Shown here: positions 25,452-34,287 of the stretch, one piece after another | How positions within the stretch are numbered: the first letter of the stretch is position 1 | Layout: each line of letters opens with the position of its first letter | Origin: CADAWZ01 sp045114665 | GTDB taxonomy: Bacteria > Vulcanimicrobiota > CADAWZ01 | Direction: 5' to 3' | NCBI GenBank assembly: GCA_045114665.1 | Contig: JBGUKW010000076.1 | Span: forward strand, 1-44,046 | Length of the DNA: 44,046 bases | Translations under genes and position numbers: made by a program | Notes under the pieces: generated by a model | What the model saw: only the letters and a program-made list of their open reading frames with translations | Told to the model about the DNA's origin: nothing | Database searches by the model: none

Positions 25452-27440
25452 TTGAATAAATATATTTCATTTTTTGCAACTATTTTATTATTAATGATAA
25501 TTCCAAATTGTGCTTTTGCTTATATTGCTGTTTCAAATGGATATATTGAAAAAGGCAGAGCTGTAAAAATAAAAGAAGAATCCGCAAAAGAGAGTTTTAT
25601 CATTTATGCAGAAGACAAAGTAGAAATGGGAGAATTGACAGAACCTGAAAATTCTGGAATATTTGCTCTTAGAGATGTCAGGGATTCTTATGACAGTGAA
25701 ATAAACACTGTATATAGCCCAGTTCGTGAAAAAAGAAATTTTTTCTCTACAGATAGAGCTATAGTATTGAAGAAGAAAATAAAACTTCCAAAAGAGGGAA
25801 AAGTTGATTTTTCTTTTGGAGTTAAATTCAACAATGGAAAAGAATCAAAAATAACTTGGGAATATAGAGTTTTTGCAGATGATTATTCGAGATTGTCAAG
25901 AAAGATCAACAATGGAAGTAATTTTGGAGTTTATGATGGTGATCCTATTTCAGAAGTAGAATTGACAAACTTTTTTCCCATTGATTTTTTGAAAAATCAA
26001 GATGGAGAATCTTCTGAAGTTGAAATTGATTTTAATGGGGAAATTCAAAAATTTACTTTTTCTGAATTAAAATTTGCTCCTCAAACTTCAGATAAATCAC
26101 TTTTGATAAAACCAGTAATAGACACAAGTTTTATATGGAGAGTTACAATTTTAAAAGTTACTGATAAGGAAAATATCATTGAATATGAAGAGACTGGAAG
26201 AAGTGAAGGAAGTAAAGATTACATTTGGAATAACAAAAATTTCTTTGGTGTAAATGCTTCTCCTGGTAAATATGTATTTATTGCAGATGTTTTCTTAAAA
26301 AACAATTATGAAACGGCTCGAATGCCTATTTTAAAAAAGGAAATAGAAATTCCACATTATGATAGACTTTGGGTTTTAAACACAGATGGTGCAGTTATAT
26401 CTGATTCCAATTTTGGAAAGGTAATTGATAAAAAAATAAAACAGAAAAAACTTTGCAAAGGTTTTGTCTATTGTTCACTTCCTGGTGCTTATCAATATGC
26501 TTTGAACAGAATTTATATGAGAAGAGCAACAGATAAATTCAAGATTTTTTTGATAAAAGATGATATTGATAAAGATTCTGTAACCTGTTATATAAATTCT
26601 GACATAAGAAAAAATTATCCAGTTGTCTTAAAAAGAAAATCAAATGGTTATTTTGAGGGAGAGATAAAAACTGTTCTATCTGATAGAGACACAGAAACTG
26701 AAATGTCATTTGGTCCAAAATGCTGTTCTAAAAAAAGTTTTGCATATTTAGATGTAACACACCCTGAAGATTCTTTGGCATTTGAATCTATTCTTTCTTC
26801 CGCAGGTTGGATTTCACATGGAGCATTTCAAGCAGATGAACCTGAAGAAATGCCAAAAAAAGAACGCTCTCTATTTATTGCAGATTTCGTGAGAAGTGGG
26901 GGATATGAAAAATTAATATTCTCTGTAAATGATGTAAAATCTCAATGTTTAATTAAAAATCAGGCTTATCTATTTTATTACTCAGGTCATGGTTGGGGAG
27001 ATGGATGTATTTATTTAGATGACAAAACTTGTTTCTATCCTGATTTAGAGTTTGAACCAGGTGATTGGAGTGACGGAATGGCTGCTGCTATATTTTCATC
27101 TTGTTCTGTCCTCGATATCAAAAATTTAAACAACCACAATTTTACACTTCTTGGAAAAGTTAGACTTTCACCTGGCAAATTTTGGGCAGCTGCTGCAGGA
27201 AAAGATGTCGCTCTATTGGGATATAATTGGTCAACATTTGAGGGAAAGCCACCAAATGCCTTTGACACAAGAGTAATAAGAACATTCTTACCACGCTTTT
27301 TATCAGGTTCAGCACCTGTTGATTCATGGTTTAATGCAAATTTCTCTCAAAATGAAGGCGTTTCTGTCTGTGCAATTTATAAAGATACTTATTATTATGT
27401 GCAGGGTGGAATAAAAACGCTTCCTGCCTCAAAGTGGTAA
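25452..27440 (+). CDS. Exported caspase-fold (clan CD) cysteine peptidase
   Basis: A 662-residue protein with a signal peptide (ISFFATILLLMIIPNCAFA, cleavage before YIAVS). Residues 25-440 are beta-rich and unrecognised. The C-terminal part carries the clan CD dyad: His513 in LFYYSGHGWGDG and Cys551 in AAIFSSCSVLDIKN. The His-Gly and Ser-Ser-Cys contexts and the 38-residue spacing fit gingipain/caspase-like enzymes, including the DUF6345-type group. I start it at TTG 25452 because GGAGG ends 5 nt before it. It has its own terminator and is divergent from the paralogous lipoprotein pair. It probably acts in the periplasm or outside the cell. Substrate specificity (for example Arg, Lys or Asp) cannot be read from the sequence. 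Confidence 0.82.
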   Translation: MNKYISFFATILLLMIIPNCAFAYIAVSNGYIEKGRAVKIKEESAKESFIIYAEDKVEMGELTEPENSGIFALRDVRDSYDSEINTVYSPVREKRNFFSTDRAIVLKKKIKLPKEGKVDFSFGVKFNNGKESKITWEYRVFADDYSRLSRKINNGSNFGVYDGDPISEVELTNFFPIDFLKNQDGESSEVEIDFNGEIQKFTFSELKFAPQTSDKSLLIKPVIDTSFIWRVTILKVTDKENIIEYEETGRSEGSKDYIWNNKNFFGVNASPGKYVFIADVFLKNNYETARMPILKKEIEIPHYDRLWVLNTDGAVISDSNFGKVIDKKIKQKKLCKGFVYCSLPGAYQYALNRIYMRRATDKFKIFLIKDDIDKDSVTCYINSDIRKNYPVVLKRKSNGYFEGEIKTVLSDRDTETEMSFGPKCCSKKSFAYLDVTHPEDSLAFESILSSAGWISHGAFQADEPEEMPKKERSLFIADFVRSGGYEKLIFSVNDVKSQCLIKNQAYLFYYSGHGWGDGCIYLDDKTCFYPDLEFEPGDWSDGMAAAIFSSCSVLDIKNLNNHNFTLLGKVRLSPGKFWAAAAGKDVALLGYNWSTFEGKPPNAFDTRVIRTFLPRFLSGSAPVDSWFNANFSQNEGVSVCAIYKDTYYYVQGGIKTLPASKW

Positions 27441-27465
27441 AATCAAAAAGTAGTAATAAAAAAAA

Positions 27466-27496
27466 AGGCTGTGAAATTTTTCACAGCCCCTTTTTT
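27466..27496. terminator. Bidirectional terminator between peptidase and pilin-like operon
   Basis: GGCTGTGAAA (from 27467) pairs with TTTCACAGCC (ending 27488). Nine A precede it and six T follow it, so it can serve both converging transcripts. The stem sequence resembles that of the terminator at 6063. Confidence 0.92.
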
Positions 27497-27557
27497 AGTT
27501 ACCACTTTGAATTATAAAATATGTTAATTATTTGTCTAGTCGTCTTCGACGGGCTGC

Positions 27558-29510
27558 TTATGGCTTCTTATGAAAACGAGGATCATTACCTTGATCAGTG
27601 ATTACATCAGGATGATAGGAATCAGTGTCCTTGTTACCACTACTACCAGTGTTACTATCGCCACCTGAGTCAGTAGGTTTAGGTGGTTTATAATCTGGCA
27701 AAGAATTAAGTGTTTCCTCTAAAGCTAGGATTGTACTTGTTCCAACTGGTCTCAATGTTGAATTTTCTAAAAATTCCAGCGGACATCCTCTATCAGAATT
27801 CTTAAACATATTTGCTACAGAATTATTACTAACACTAGAATTACTATCAACTCTTGAAAGTGCATTTCTATCTTGAGTTAATACCCAAGACGAAGTAATA
27901 GCATTAGCATCACTACTATTACTCAATAGTGAAAATGTATTACTTATATACACTTGATTACAAGCATGTACGATAATAGCTCCATTTTTTTCAATATTTT
28001 CATCATATTTTTTATATTTTTCATATTTTGCATCTTTTTTTAGATCAACATTGACATCAGGTAAAGCATTTATAGTTATACTGTTCATAGAAAAAATAGT
28101 ACCAATTCCTTTTATGGAACCATTTACTACTAAATTACCTGTTACAAATAAAACAGGATAATTAGCTTTATTATCTTCTGGCATACGTTCATTTGGGGCT
28201 AATATCAAGTCTCCATCTATTACAACAGTAGCATATATAGGAATGATTATAATATTTCGACCTTTTAAAAGATATATATTTTTATTGTTCTTACCATCAG
28301 AATCACTAAAAGATTCGGTAGGTATTGAAGCTGTAACATTTTTTTCAGGAAGAGGACTTTCTGATATATTTAATTTTTCTCTTATATGTTTGTTGTCAAA
28401 TTTATATACTGCAGTTATATCTCCATTTGCATCTTTTGCTAATGGCAATGTATCTATGGCTTTACCTATTTGGTTTCCATCTATATTTACATCTTTAAGA
28501 TTATCTTGAACAGCATCAAAAATACTATCATAATAATATTTATCCATATTATGTTTTAAATATAGTTTCTTCAAAGGACTAATAGGTAATTTACCAACTG
28601 GTTCTTTATTATCCTTATCAACATCTTTATTTGCAATAAATACATGTGGAATTTCTTCTTCATCTGTACCTTTATCATATTTATACTGCTCTGCCACATT
28701 GAGAGATTTTACCATATCCATTATAAAACATCTCGATGATTCAGAGGTTATGTCCCTATATTGATTATTTTTTACTTTTTCATTTTTATGTTCACTACTT
28801 TTTCCATATGTTTTATCTGATGAAATATAAAATTCATTATTATATAAAAGGTAATAATTTGATATTGGATTACTCGATAAATCAAAAGAAGTCAAATATC
28901 CATTTTTAGGCATAGGTATTGATAATATACCACTCATATTGCCGAAACGATTTATCCAAGGAGTCATAGGAGATTGTGTTAGTTGTGAATATACTGCATT
29001 CAATCCAACAATATTTGCTCTGTCATTTTTATTTTTATCATCTCTTGGAATATAATAAATCCCACTTGAATATATTCCCATATAATCCATTATATAATTA
29101 GCCGTAAGAGTTATTTTTATTTTATCTTTAGATGAAGTACCATAACTACCTGTTGATTGTATCTTTCCATTTTCATAAGAATATTCACATGAAAAAAAAC
29201 CTTCATTATCTATCTTGTTGGCATTATCAGTAAAATCTACAGATTTTTTTGTTTGTTTTAGTTCATATAACTCTTTCCAAGTTATATGAGTGCCATTTTT
29301 TTTGTAATAAGCATCTATTGCTTCTTCTATTTCTTCAGTAGCTTTATTTAATCCAACTCTTGCTACCTGATATGCTTTTTCTCTATCACTTTGAACAGTG
29401 ATCAATTCTGCATTTTTTCTATTTATATTGAACATTGTCATCAATATTATTAGAAGAACGACACTTAAAAGACATGTAGCTATAATAAGAGAACCTTTTC
29501 TTTTTTTCAT
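27558..29510 (-). CDS. PilX/GspK-like pilin-domain protein, last of a three-gene operon
   Basis: A 650-residue protein with a type IV pilin-like N-terminus: short basic leader KKRKGS and hydrophobic helix LIIATCLLSVVLLIILMTMF, as in PilX proteins. The expected processing Gly is present before SLIIA, but position 5 of the mature protein lacks the Glu of major pilins, as is usual for PilX/GspK. The large C-terminal part (residues 90-600) is Asn/Lys/Asp-rich, with a probable beta-helix-like stretch around ILAPNERMPEDN and VLFVTGNLVVNGSIKG. The tail is Pro/Gly/Ser-rich. It follows the PilW-like gene by 19 bp. A role as a minor tip pseudopilin is inferred from order and N-terminus. Confidence 0.75.
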   Translation of the reverse strand: MKKRKGSLIIATCLLSVVLLIILMTMFNINRKNAELITVQSDREKAYQVARVGLNKATEEIEEAIDAYYKKNGTHITWKELYELKQTKKSVDFTDNANKIDNEGFFSCEYSYENGKIQSTGSYGTSSKDKIKITLTANYIMDYMGIYSSGIYYIPRDDKNKNDRANIVGLNAVYSQLTQSPMTPWINRFGNMSGILSIPMPKNGYLTSFDLSSNPISNYYLLYNNEFYISSDKTYGKSSEHKNEKVKNNQYRDITSESSRCFIMDMVKSLNVAEQYKYDKGTDEEEIPHVFIANKDVDKDNKEPVGKLPISPLKKLYLKHNMDKYYYDSIFDAVQDNLKDVNIDGNQIGKAIDTLPLAKDANGDITAVYKFDNKHIREKLNISESPLPEKNVTASIPTESFSDSDGKNNKNIYLLKGRNIIIIPIYATVVIDGDLILAPNERMPEDNKANYPVLFVTGNLVVNGSIKGIGTIFSMNSITINALPDVNVDLKKDAKYEKYKKYDENIEKNGAIIVHACNQVYISNTFSLLSNSSDANAITSSWVLTQDRNALSRVDSNSSVSNNSVANMFKNSDRGCPLEFLENSTLRPVGTSTILALEETLNSLPDYKPPKPTDSGGDSNTGSSGNKDTDSYHPDVITDQGNDPRFHKKP

Positions 29511-29529
29511 TTTTAACCTCTTTAATTTT

Positions 29530-30381
29530 TTATGATTGATTTATTGGCAATATAACCCAGTCAACTTCAAAATTCTCTGCTTTAGCTGTTGCATTACCAT
29601 TTACAGCCTTTCTTCCCTCTACATTACTACCGCCATATACTCCATAATCAAGCAATAATCTCATTTTAAAAGCAGGATATGATTTTTTTGAAATTTTAAA
29701 AGATTTTATATTTTTTGACAACAATTGTTTCTGTAAATTGCTATTTTTTTTCAATAACATCTCGAGTAAATTGAAAGGATCCGCCTGTTCAGATACACCT
29801 AATTTTTTTCTCCATTCATCTACAGTCAATTTTTCAAACATTGTTACACTTTTATTCTCAATTTCTTTATTATCTTCATTTTTTTTATATTTATAAGTAA
29901 ATCTTACTTCATAAAATTTATTTTTATCTTTTTCCCCATTTCCTAAAATTTTGCCGTCTTTATCATGAATATACAACACATATCCAGTCCAATTTTTTTT
30001 TGACAGTTTTTCCTGAATTTCGTCCATACACTCATAAGTATGCGAACGATATCCTGTTTCTTCTGGAGTTATTTCATTTCTTGAATAAATTTCTGTCAAT
30101 ATTGGAAAACCCACAGCAATACATTCATCTTTTCCATACATTGTTGCTTGGTTTTGACATGTAAATATAGTAACCAAATTTGGAGCACTATATTTCATAT
30201 TTTTGTATATTTTTTCAGAGACTATTAGACCGTCATTTAAGACATCCATATTTTTTTCAGTATGTCTATTTATTTTTATACCTTTGTCCATCAAATATCC
30301 AAAAATTAATACAATTCCACCTGAAATCAACAAAGTTATCAATATTTCAAGCAAAGAAAATCCCTTGTTTTTTTGTCTCAT
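29530..30381 (-). CDS. PilW/GspJ-like prepilin-type protein
   Basis: A 283-residue protein with a clear prepilin N-terminus. The leader is MRQKNKG, with cleavage after Gly7 before FSLLEILITLLISGG, which has Glu5 of the mature protein and the N-methylation Phe1. The soluble domain includes MDVLNDGLIVSEKIYKNMKY, consistent with a pilin stalk helix, then a beta-rich globular region with Cys at two or more positions. It sits 15 bp after the PilV-like gene and 19 bp before the PilX-like gene. The three together look like a minor pilin set of a type IV pilus or type II secretion system. The assembly ATPase, platform and peptidase are not in the window. Confidence 0.82.
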   Translation of the reverse strand: MRQKNKGFSLLEILITLLISGGIVLIFGYLMDKGIKINRHTEKNMDVLNDGLIVSEKIYKNMKYSAPNLVTIFTCQNQATMYGKDECIAVGFPILTEIYSRNEITPEETGYRSHTYECMDEIQEKLSKKNWTGYVLYIHDKDGKILGNGEKDKNKFYEVRFTYKYKKNEDNKEIENKSVTMFEKLTVDEWRKKLGVSEQADPFNLLEMLLKKNSNLQKQLLSKNIKSFKISKKSYPAFKMRLLLDYGVYGGSNVEGRKAVNGNATAKAENFEVDWVILPINQS

Positions 30382-30396
30382 TATCTCTCCAAAATT

Positions 30397-31320
30397 CTAA
30401 TTTACAATTCCAGTTCCCAATTTTAAATCAGATGTTATCTCATAAATATTCAATGGATAATGTCCATTATTCTTTTTTTCTGCAGAATAAAGCGTTCTTA
30501 CTTTTATTTTTATTTTTTTCCCAACAATGGTTCCTTCTTTTACAATGTCTTTTGACTCACAATTTGTCAATAAAATAAAGCATTTAAATCCAGGATTTAA
30601 TTCATTTAACTTTTTAGTTTCATAATTTATATATGCTTCTTCTATTTTTTTATAATTGTTATATCTAATATTTTCATCTATACTTGTTTTAAATAATTGC
30701 TCTATTTCACTGTAACTAAAATGCGGACGAGTTACTAGTCCTTTCTCTCCTCCTTCTCCTATGGTTGGACCATTTGGAACAGGAGTTTCATTAGGAGTAA
30801 TAAATTGATCCAAAACATCATCCAGTCCATTTGTTTCACTATCTACTGTTATAATAGAGTCAAGCTCTTCCCCCTTATCATCATTAATATCATTAATCGT
30901 CTCTCCCATACCTTTATTAGTTGTATTAATTGATGAAACATTAGCATTAGCTAATTGATATTCATCTGAGGGGGCTTTTATTACATATTTTGTAAAAAAA
31001 GCATCTTCTCTTTCTATCTTACTTTCATTGTTTTCTGAATCTACCAAATAAGATGATTTAAATAACAATATTGTAGCATGTGAAGGTAGAGCCTGATGGG
31101 CTTGATCTTCAACTTTTATCGTCATTTCTGAATCTTGCAATTCACTTTTTGCCACAGCTATTGCCTGTATCTTATTTTGATTTCTTTTAGACATAGTTGC
31201 CCCAACAAATGAAAGCATAGAAACAATAACGATTCCAAGTATCCACATACTTACAATTGTTTCAATAAGTGTCATTCCAAGTATCTTTTTGTTTTTAAGT
31301 AAATATTTATTTTTAATCAT
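30397..31320 (-). CDS. PilV/GspI-like prepilin-type protein, first of the operon
   Basis: A 307-residue protein with a prepilin-type N-terminus: leader ending KKILG, cleavage before MTLIETIVSMWILGIVIVSM, with Glu5 of the mature protein in place. The C-terminal domain is Asn/Asp/Glu-rich, with a low-complexity stretch (NDINDDKGEELDSIITVDSE) and two late Cys (FKCFILLTNC). It starts the leftward operon. The spacer upstream (31321-31487) holds the rny terminator and AT-rich sequence. Like its two partners it probably primes or tips a pilus or pseudopilus. Confidence 0.8.
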   Translation of the reverse strand: MIKNKYLLKNKKILGMTLIETIVSMWILGIVIVSMLSFVGATMSKRNQNKIQAIAVAKSELQDSEMTIKVEDQAHQALPSHATILLFKSSYLVDSENNESKIEREDAFFTKYVIKAPSDEYQLANANVSSINTTNKGMGETINDINDDKGEELDSIITVDSETNGLDDVLDQFITPNETPVPNGPTIGEGGEKGLVTRPHFSYSEIEQLFKTSIDENIRYNNYKKIEEAYINYETKKLNELNPGFKCFILLTNCESKDIVKEGTIVGKKIKIKVRTLYSAEKKNNGHYPLNIYEITSDLKLGTGIVN

Positions 31321-31432
31321 ATTTTTGTATGTAAATAATTTTCAAAAATACTAATAAAATAATAATAATTTTATTTTGTATTATATGTTTATAATACCTT
31401 AAAATTCACAAAAAAACAATAGCAAATAAAAA

Positions 31433-31461
31433 AAAAGGACTGTTTTTTTATCAGTCCTTTT
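31433..31461 (-). terminator. Terminator of rny
   Basis: AAAAGGACTG (31433-31442) pairs with CAGTCCTTTT (31452-31461). On the minus strand the stem is followed by a U-run (plus-strand A-run at 31426-31436). It lies 27 bp after the rny stop. Confidence 0.9.
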
Positions 31462-31487
31462 ATATTATTTTTCAAATATACTTTTTA

Positions 31488-33032
31488 TTATTTTGCGTAA
31501 TCAACAGCTCTTGTCTCTCTTATAACTGTAACTTTTATCTGTCCAGGGTATTCAAGTTCTTCTTCAATTTGTTTTACAATATCTCTTGCCAAAAGAACTG
31601 ACTTAGTATCATCAACAAATTCAGGTTTTACAATTATTCTTATTTCTCTTCCTGCCTGTATAGCATAAGATTTTTCAACACCTTCAAAATTGTTTGCAAC
31701 TTTTTCCAATTTTTCGAGGCGTTTGACATAAGCTTCAAGAGATTCTCTACGAGCTCCAGGGCGTGCTGCAGAAATTGCATCACAAGTCTGTATTAATACA
31801 GCTTCTATAGTTCTCTGCTCTTCGTCCTCATGGTGTGCCATTATAGCGTGTACAACATCAGGAGATTCGTTATATTTTTCTGCATATTTTGCACCAAGTA
31901 CAGCATGAGGTCCTTCTACTTCCATGTTTATTACTTTTCCTATATCATGTAGAAGTCCTGCTCTTCTTGCTATCTGCACATCAGCTCCTATTTCTTGGGC
32001 TATTGTTCCTGCAAGAAATGATACTTCAAGAGAATGAGCAAGGACATTTTGTCCATAACTTGTGCGGAATTTAAGTTTTCCTAAAACTTTTATGAGTTCA
32101 GGGTGTAAACCTGTTACACCAGCTTCAAATACAGCCTGTTCGCCTTCCTGCCATATTCTTGATTCCATTTCTTTTTTGGCTTTTTCAACCATTTCTTCAA
32201 TTCGTGCAGGATGAATACGTGCATCTATTATGAGTTTTTCCAATGCTAAACGGGCTATTTCTCTTCTTATTGGGTCAAAGCATGACAATACAACAGCTTC
32301 TGGAGTATCGTCAATGATTAAATCTACTCCGGTAAGTGATTCAAGCATTCTGATATTTCTGCCTTCACGCCCAATAATTCTTCCTTTCATTTCATCATTT
32401 GGAAGAGGAACAACAGATACGGTTGATTCGACAACTTGTTCAGAAGCCCATTTTTGTATTGCTGAAGATATTATTCTTCTTGATTTTAAATCAGCAGTTT
32501 CTTTTATCTGCTCTTCCATATTTTTAACTCTTATTGCCAACTCTTGTTTTAATTCAGATTCAGCTTTTTTGAGTATTACATCTTTGGCTTCTTCCAAAGA
32601 CATCTGAGCTATTCTTTCAAGCTCTTCAAGTCTTTTATTTTCAAGTGAGACAACTTGTTCTTTTCTTTTGGCTATTTCCTGTTCTTTAGAAACTAAGCCT
32701 TTTTCTCTTTTTTCTATTGAATCGAGTTTGCGATCAAGATTTTCTTCTTTTTGTTGTATTCTTCTTTCAGAACGTTGAATTTCATTTCTTCGTTCATCTC
32801 TTTCTTTTTCTAATTTTGAACGCTCCTTAAAGATTTCATCTTTTGCCTCGATTAATTTTTCTCTTTTTATTGCTTCAGCGGCTTTTTTACCTTCTTCAAT
32901 GATTATTGTAGCTTCATCTTTTGCTTTTTCAGTTTCTTTTTCTTTTTTTAGTTTATTGGCATACATTCCACCAAAAACACCTATAGCACCGCCTGCAATT
33001 AATACTGCCAAATGTTGAATAATTGGGTCGAT
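31488..33032 (-). CDS. rny: Ribonuclease Y, apparently starting at AUC
   Basis: A membrane-anchored endoribonuclease that initiates mRNA decay. From the proposed start the protein is 514 residues, close to the ~520 usual for the family. The order is one N-terminal membrane helix (HLAVLIAGGAIGVFGGMY), a long Lys/Glu coiled coil, a KH domain (IIGREGRNIRMLESLTGVDL) and an HD domain (LLHDIGKV, GAKYAEKY, IMAHHEDEE). A perfect RBS AAAGGAGGTG (minus strand, 33041-33050) is followed 7-8 nt later by AUC at 33032, and IDPIIQHLAVLI aligns with normal RNase Y N-termini. The only nearby standard codon is TTG at 33011. An ATG at 33095 would add 21 odd residues (IPPKKKKGG) and lacks an RBS. It lies downstream of recA, a common pairing. 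Confidence 0.88.
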   Translation of the reverse strand: MDPIIQHLAVLIAGGAIGVFGGMYANKLKKEKETEKAKDEATIIIEEGKKAAEAIKREKLIEAKDEIFKERSKLEKERDERRNEIQRSERRIQQKEENLDRKLDSIEKREKGLVSKEQEIAKRKEQVVSLENKRLEELERIAQMSLEEAKDVILKKAESELKQELAIRVKNMEEQIKETADLKSRRIISSAIQKWASEQVVESTVSVVPLPNDEMKGRIIGREGRNIRMLESLTGVDLIIDDTPEAVVLSCFDPIRREIARLALEKLIIDARIHPARIEEMVEKAKKEMESRIWQEGEQAVFEAGVTGLHPELIKVLGKLKFRTSYGQNVLAHSLEVSFLAGTIAQEIGADVQIARRAGLLHDIGKVINMEVEGPHAVLGAKYAEKYNESPDVVHAIMAHHEDEEQRTIEAVLIQTCDAISAARPGARRESLEAYVKRLEKLEKVANNFEGVEKSYAIQAGREIRIIVKPEFVDDTKSVLLARDIVKQIEEELEYPGQIKVTVIRETRAVDYAK

Positions 33033-33098
33033 CTTGAATTCACCTCCTTTTTTCTTTTTTGGGGGGATTGATGATTCATTATTATTTTTTATCATCAA

Positions 33099-33128
33099 AA
33101 AAGATATAACGGCATAATTGAGCCGTTT
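33099..33128 (-). terminator. Terminator-like hairpin between recA and rny
   Basis: On the minus strand AACGGC pairs with GCCGTT across an 8-nt loop, followed by ATATCTTTTTT. A second hairpin, TTCCTGAGT (33164-33172) with ACTCAGGAA (33187-33195), lies just upstream. Either could end recA or attenuate readthrough into rny. The first overlaps a six-codon ORF (MPLYLF) whose TGA overlaps ATG 33095. Confidence 0.55.
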
Positions 33129-33212
33129 TTCCTCCTTTGTTTCGATTAATTCAATAAATTTAATTCCTGAGTCCAAATAAAAATGAACTCAGGAACAATA
33201 ACATTTTTAAAT

Positions 33213-34217
33213 TTACTCTGTTTTTGTTCTTGTAATACCAGCTTTTTCCATTGTTGCCTCAGTGATTTCCTTCAGCATTTCTGGATTATCTTCCAATATC
33301 TGTTTTGTATTTTCAAGACCTTGACCGAGTTTGTTGCCATTATAGCTATACCAAGCTCCACTCTTATTGATTATTCCCATTTCTGTTGCTGCGTCAATTA
33401 TGCTTCCTGTTTTTGAGATACCTTTTCCAAATATGATATCAAATTCAACCTGCTTGAAAGGTGGAGCCATTTTATTTTTGACTATTTTAACTTTAACTCT
33501 GTTTCCTATTTGATCTCCACCTGCTTTGACTGCATCACATTTTCTTATGTCAATTCTTAAAGAACTATAGAATTTTAAAGCTCTTCCACCAGGAGTTGTC
33601 TCAGGATTTCCGAACATGACACCTATTTTCTCTCTTATTTGGTTGATAAAAATAGCACAAGTCTTTGTCTTGTTTATTACACCTGTCAATTTTCTAAGAG
33701 CATGGGACATAAGTCTTGCTTGAAGACCAACATGTTGGTCACCCATATCGCCTTCGATTTCTGCTTTTGGAACTAAAGCAGCAACAGAGTCAATTACTAT
33801 TACATCTATTGCATTACTTCTTATGAGTGTGTCAACAATTTCAAGTGCTTGCTCGCCTGTATCTGGTTGTGAAACATAGAGATTGTCAACATCAACACCT
33901 ATCTTTTTTGCATATTCAGGATCAAGAGCATGTTCAACATCTATGAAAGCAGCTATTCCACCTGTTCTCTGAGCTTCTGCAATTATCTGGAGTGCAAGCG
34001 TTGTTTTTCCAGAAGATTCAGGACCAAAAATTTCTACTATTCTTCCTCTTGGGATTCCGCCTATGCCTATTGCTATGTCCAAAGAAAGGGCACCTGTTGA
34101 AATTGAATTTTCGTCATATTTTGGGTTCATGTCTCCGAGACGCATTATTGAACCCTTGCCGAATTGTTTTTCCAACTGACCTACAACTGCTTCTAATGCT
34201 TTTAGCTTATCGTCCAT
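33213..34217 (-). CDS. recA: Recombinase RecA
   Basis: The DNA strand-exchange recombinase and SOS co-protease. At 334 residues it is slightly short for the family because the acidic C-terminal tail is reduced. All landmarks are present: the N-terminal LEKQFGKGSIMRLGD, Walker A GPESSGKTTL, the AAFIDVEHALDPEYA segment, Walker B DVIVIDSVAALVP, loop L1 EIEGDMGDQHVGLQARLMS, and NQIREKIGVMFGNPETTPGG of loop L2. It starts at ATG 34217 with GGAGGGA 7 nt upstream. A long non-coding region follows upstream and includes a repeat shared with the Rpn nuclease gene. No standard LexA box was recognised. Confidence 0.97.
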   Translation of the reverse strand: MDDKLKALEAVVGQLEKQFGKGSIMRLGDMNPKYDENSISTGALSLDIAIGIGGIPRGRIVEIFGPESSGKTTLALQIIAEAQRTGGIAAFIDVEHALDPEYAKKIGVDVDNLYVSQPDTGEQALEIVDTLIRSNAIDVIVIDSVAALVPKAEIEGDMGDQHVGLQARLMSHALRKLTGVINKTKTCAIFINQIREKIGVMFGNPETTPGGRALKFYSSLRIDIRKCDAVKAGGDQIGNRVKVKIVKNKMAPPFKQVEFDIIFGKGISKTGSIIDAATEMGIINKSGAWYSYNGNKLGQGLENTKQILEDNPEMLKEITEATMEKAGITRTKTE

Positions 34218-34287
34218 GTCAAAATCCCTCCTATTTCACTTTTTTAGTTCTCTTTTGTCTTCATGAAGAAAGAAAAAATGCTTTCTG

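Noticed and set aside
6063..27496. Similar GGCTGTGAAA/TTTCACAGCC stems at 6063 and 27467 as a dispersed repeat family or CRISPR-like repeat
   Set aside because: Both are short terminators with T-runs. Similarity is limited to the stem and there are no spacers or regular spacing.
27558..31320. Complete type II secretion or type IV pilus locus
   Set aside because: Only three pilin-like genes are present. No ATPase, platform protein, secretin or prepilin peptidase is in the window.
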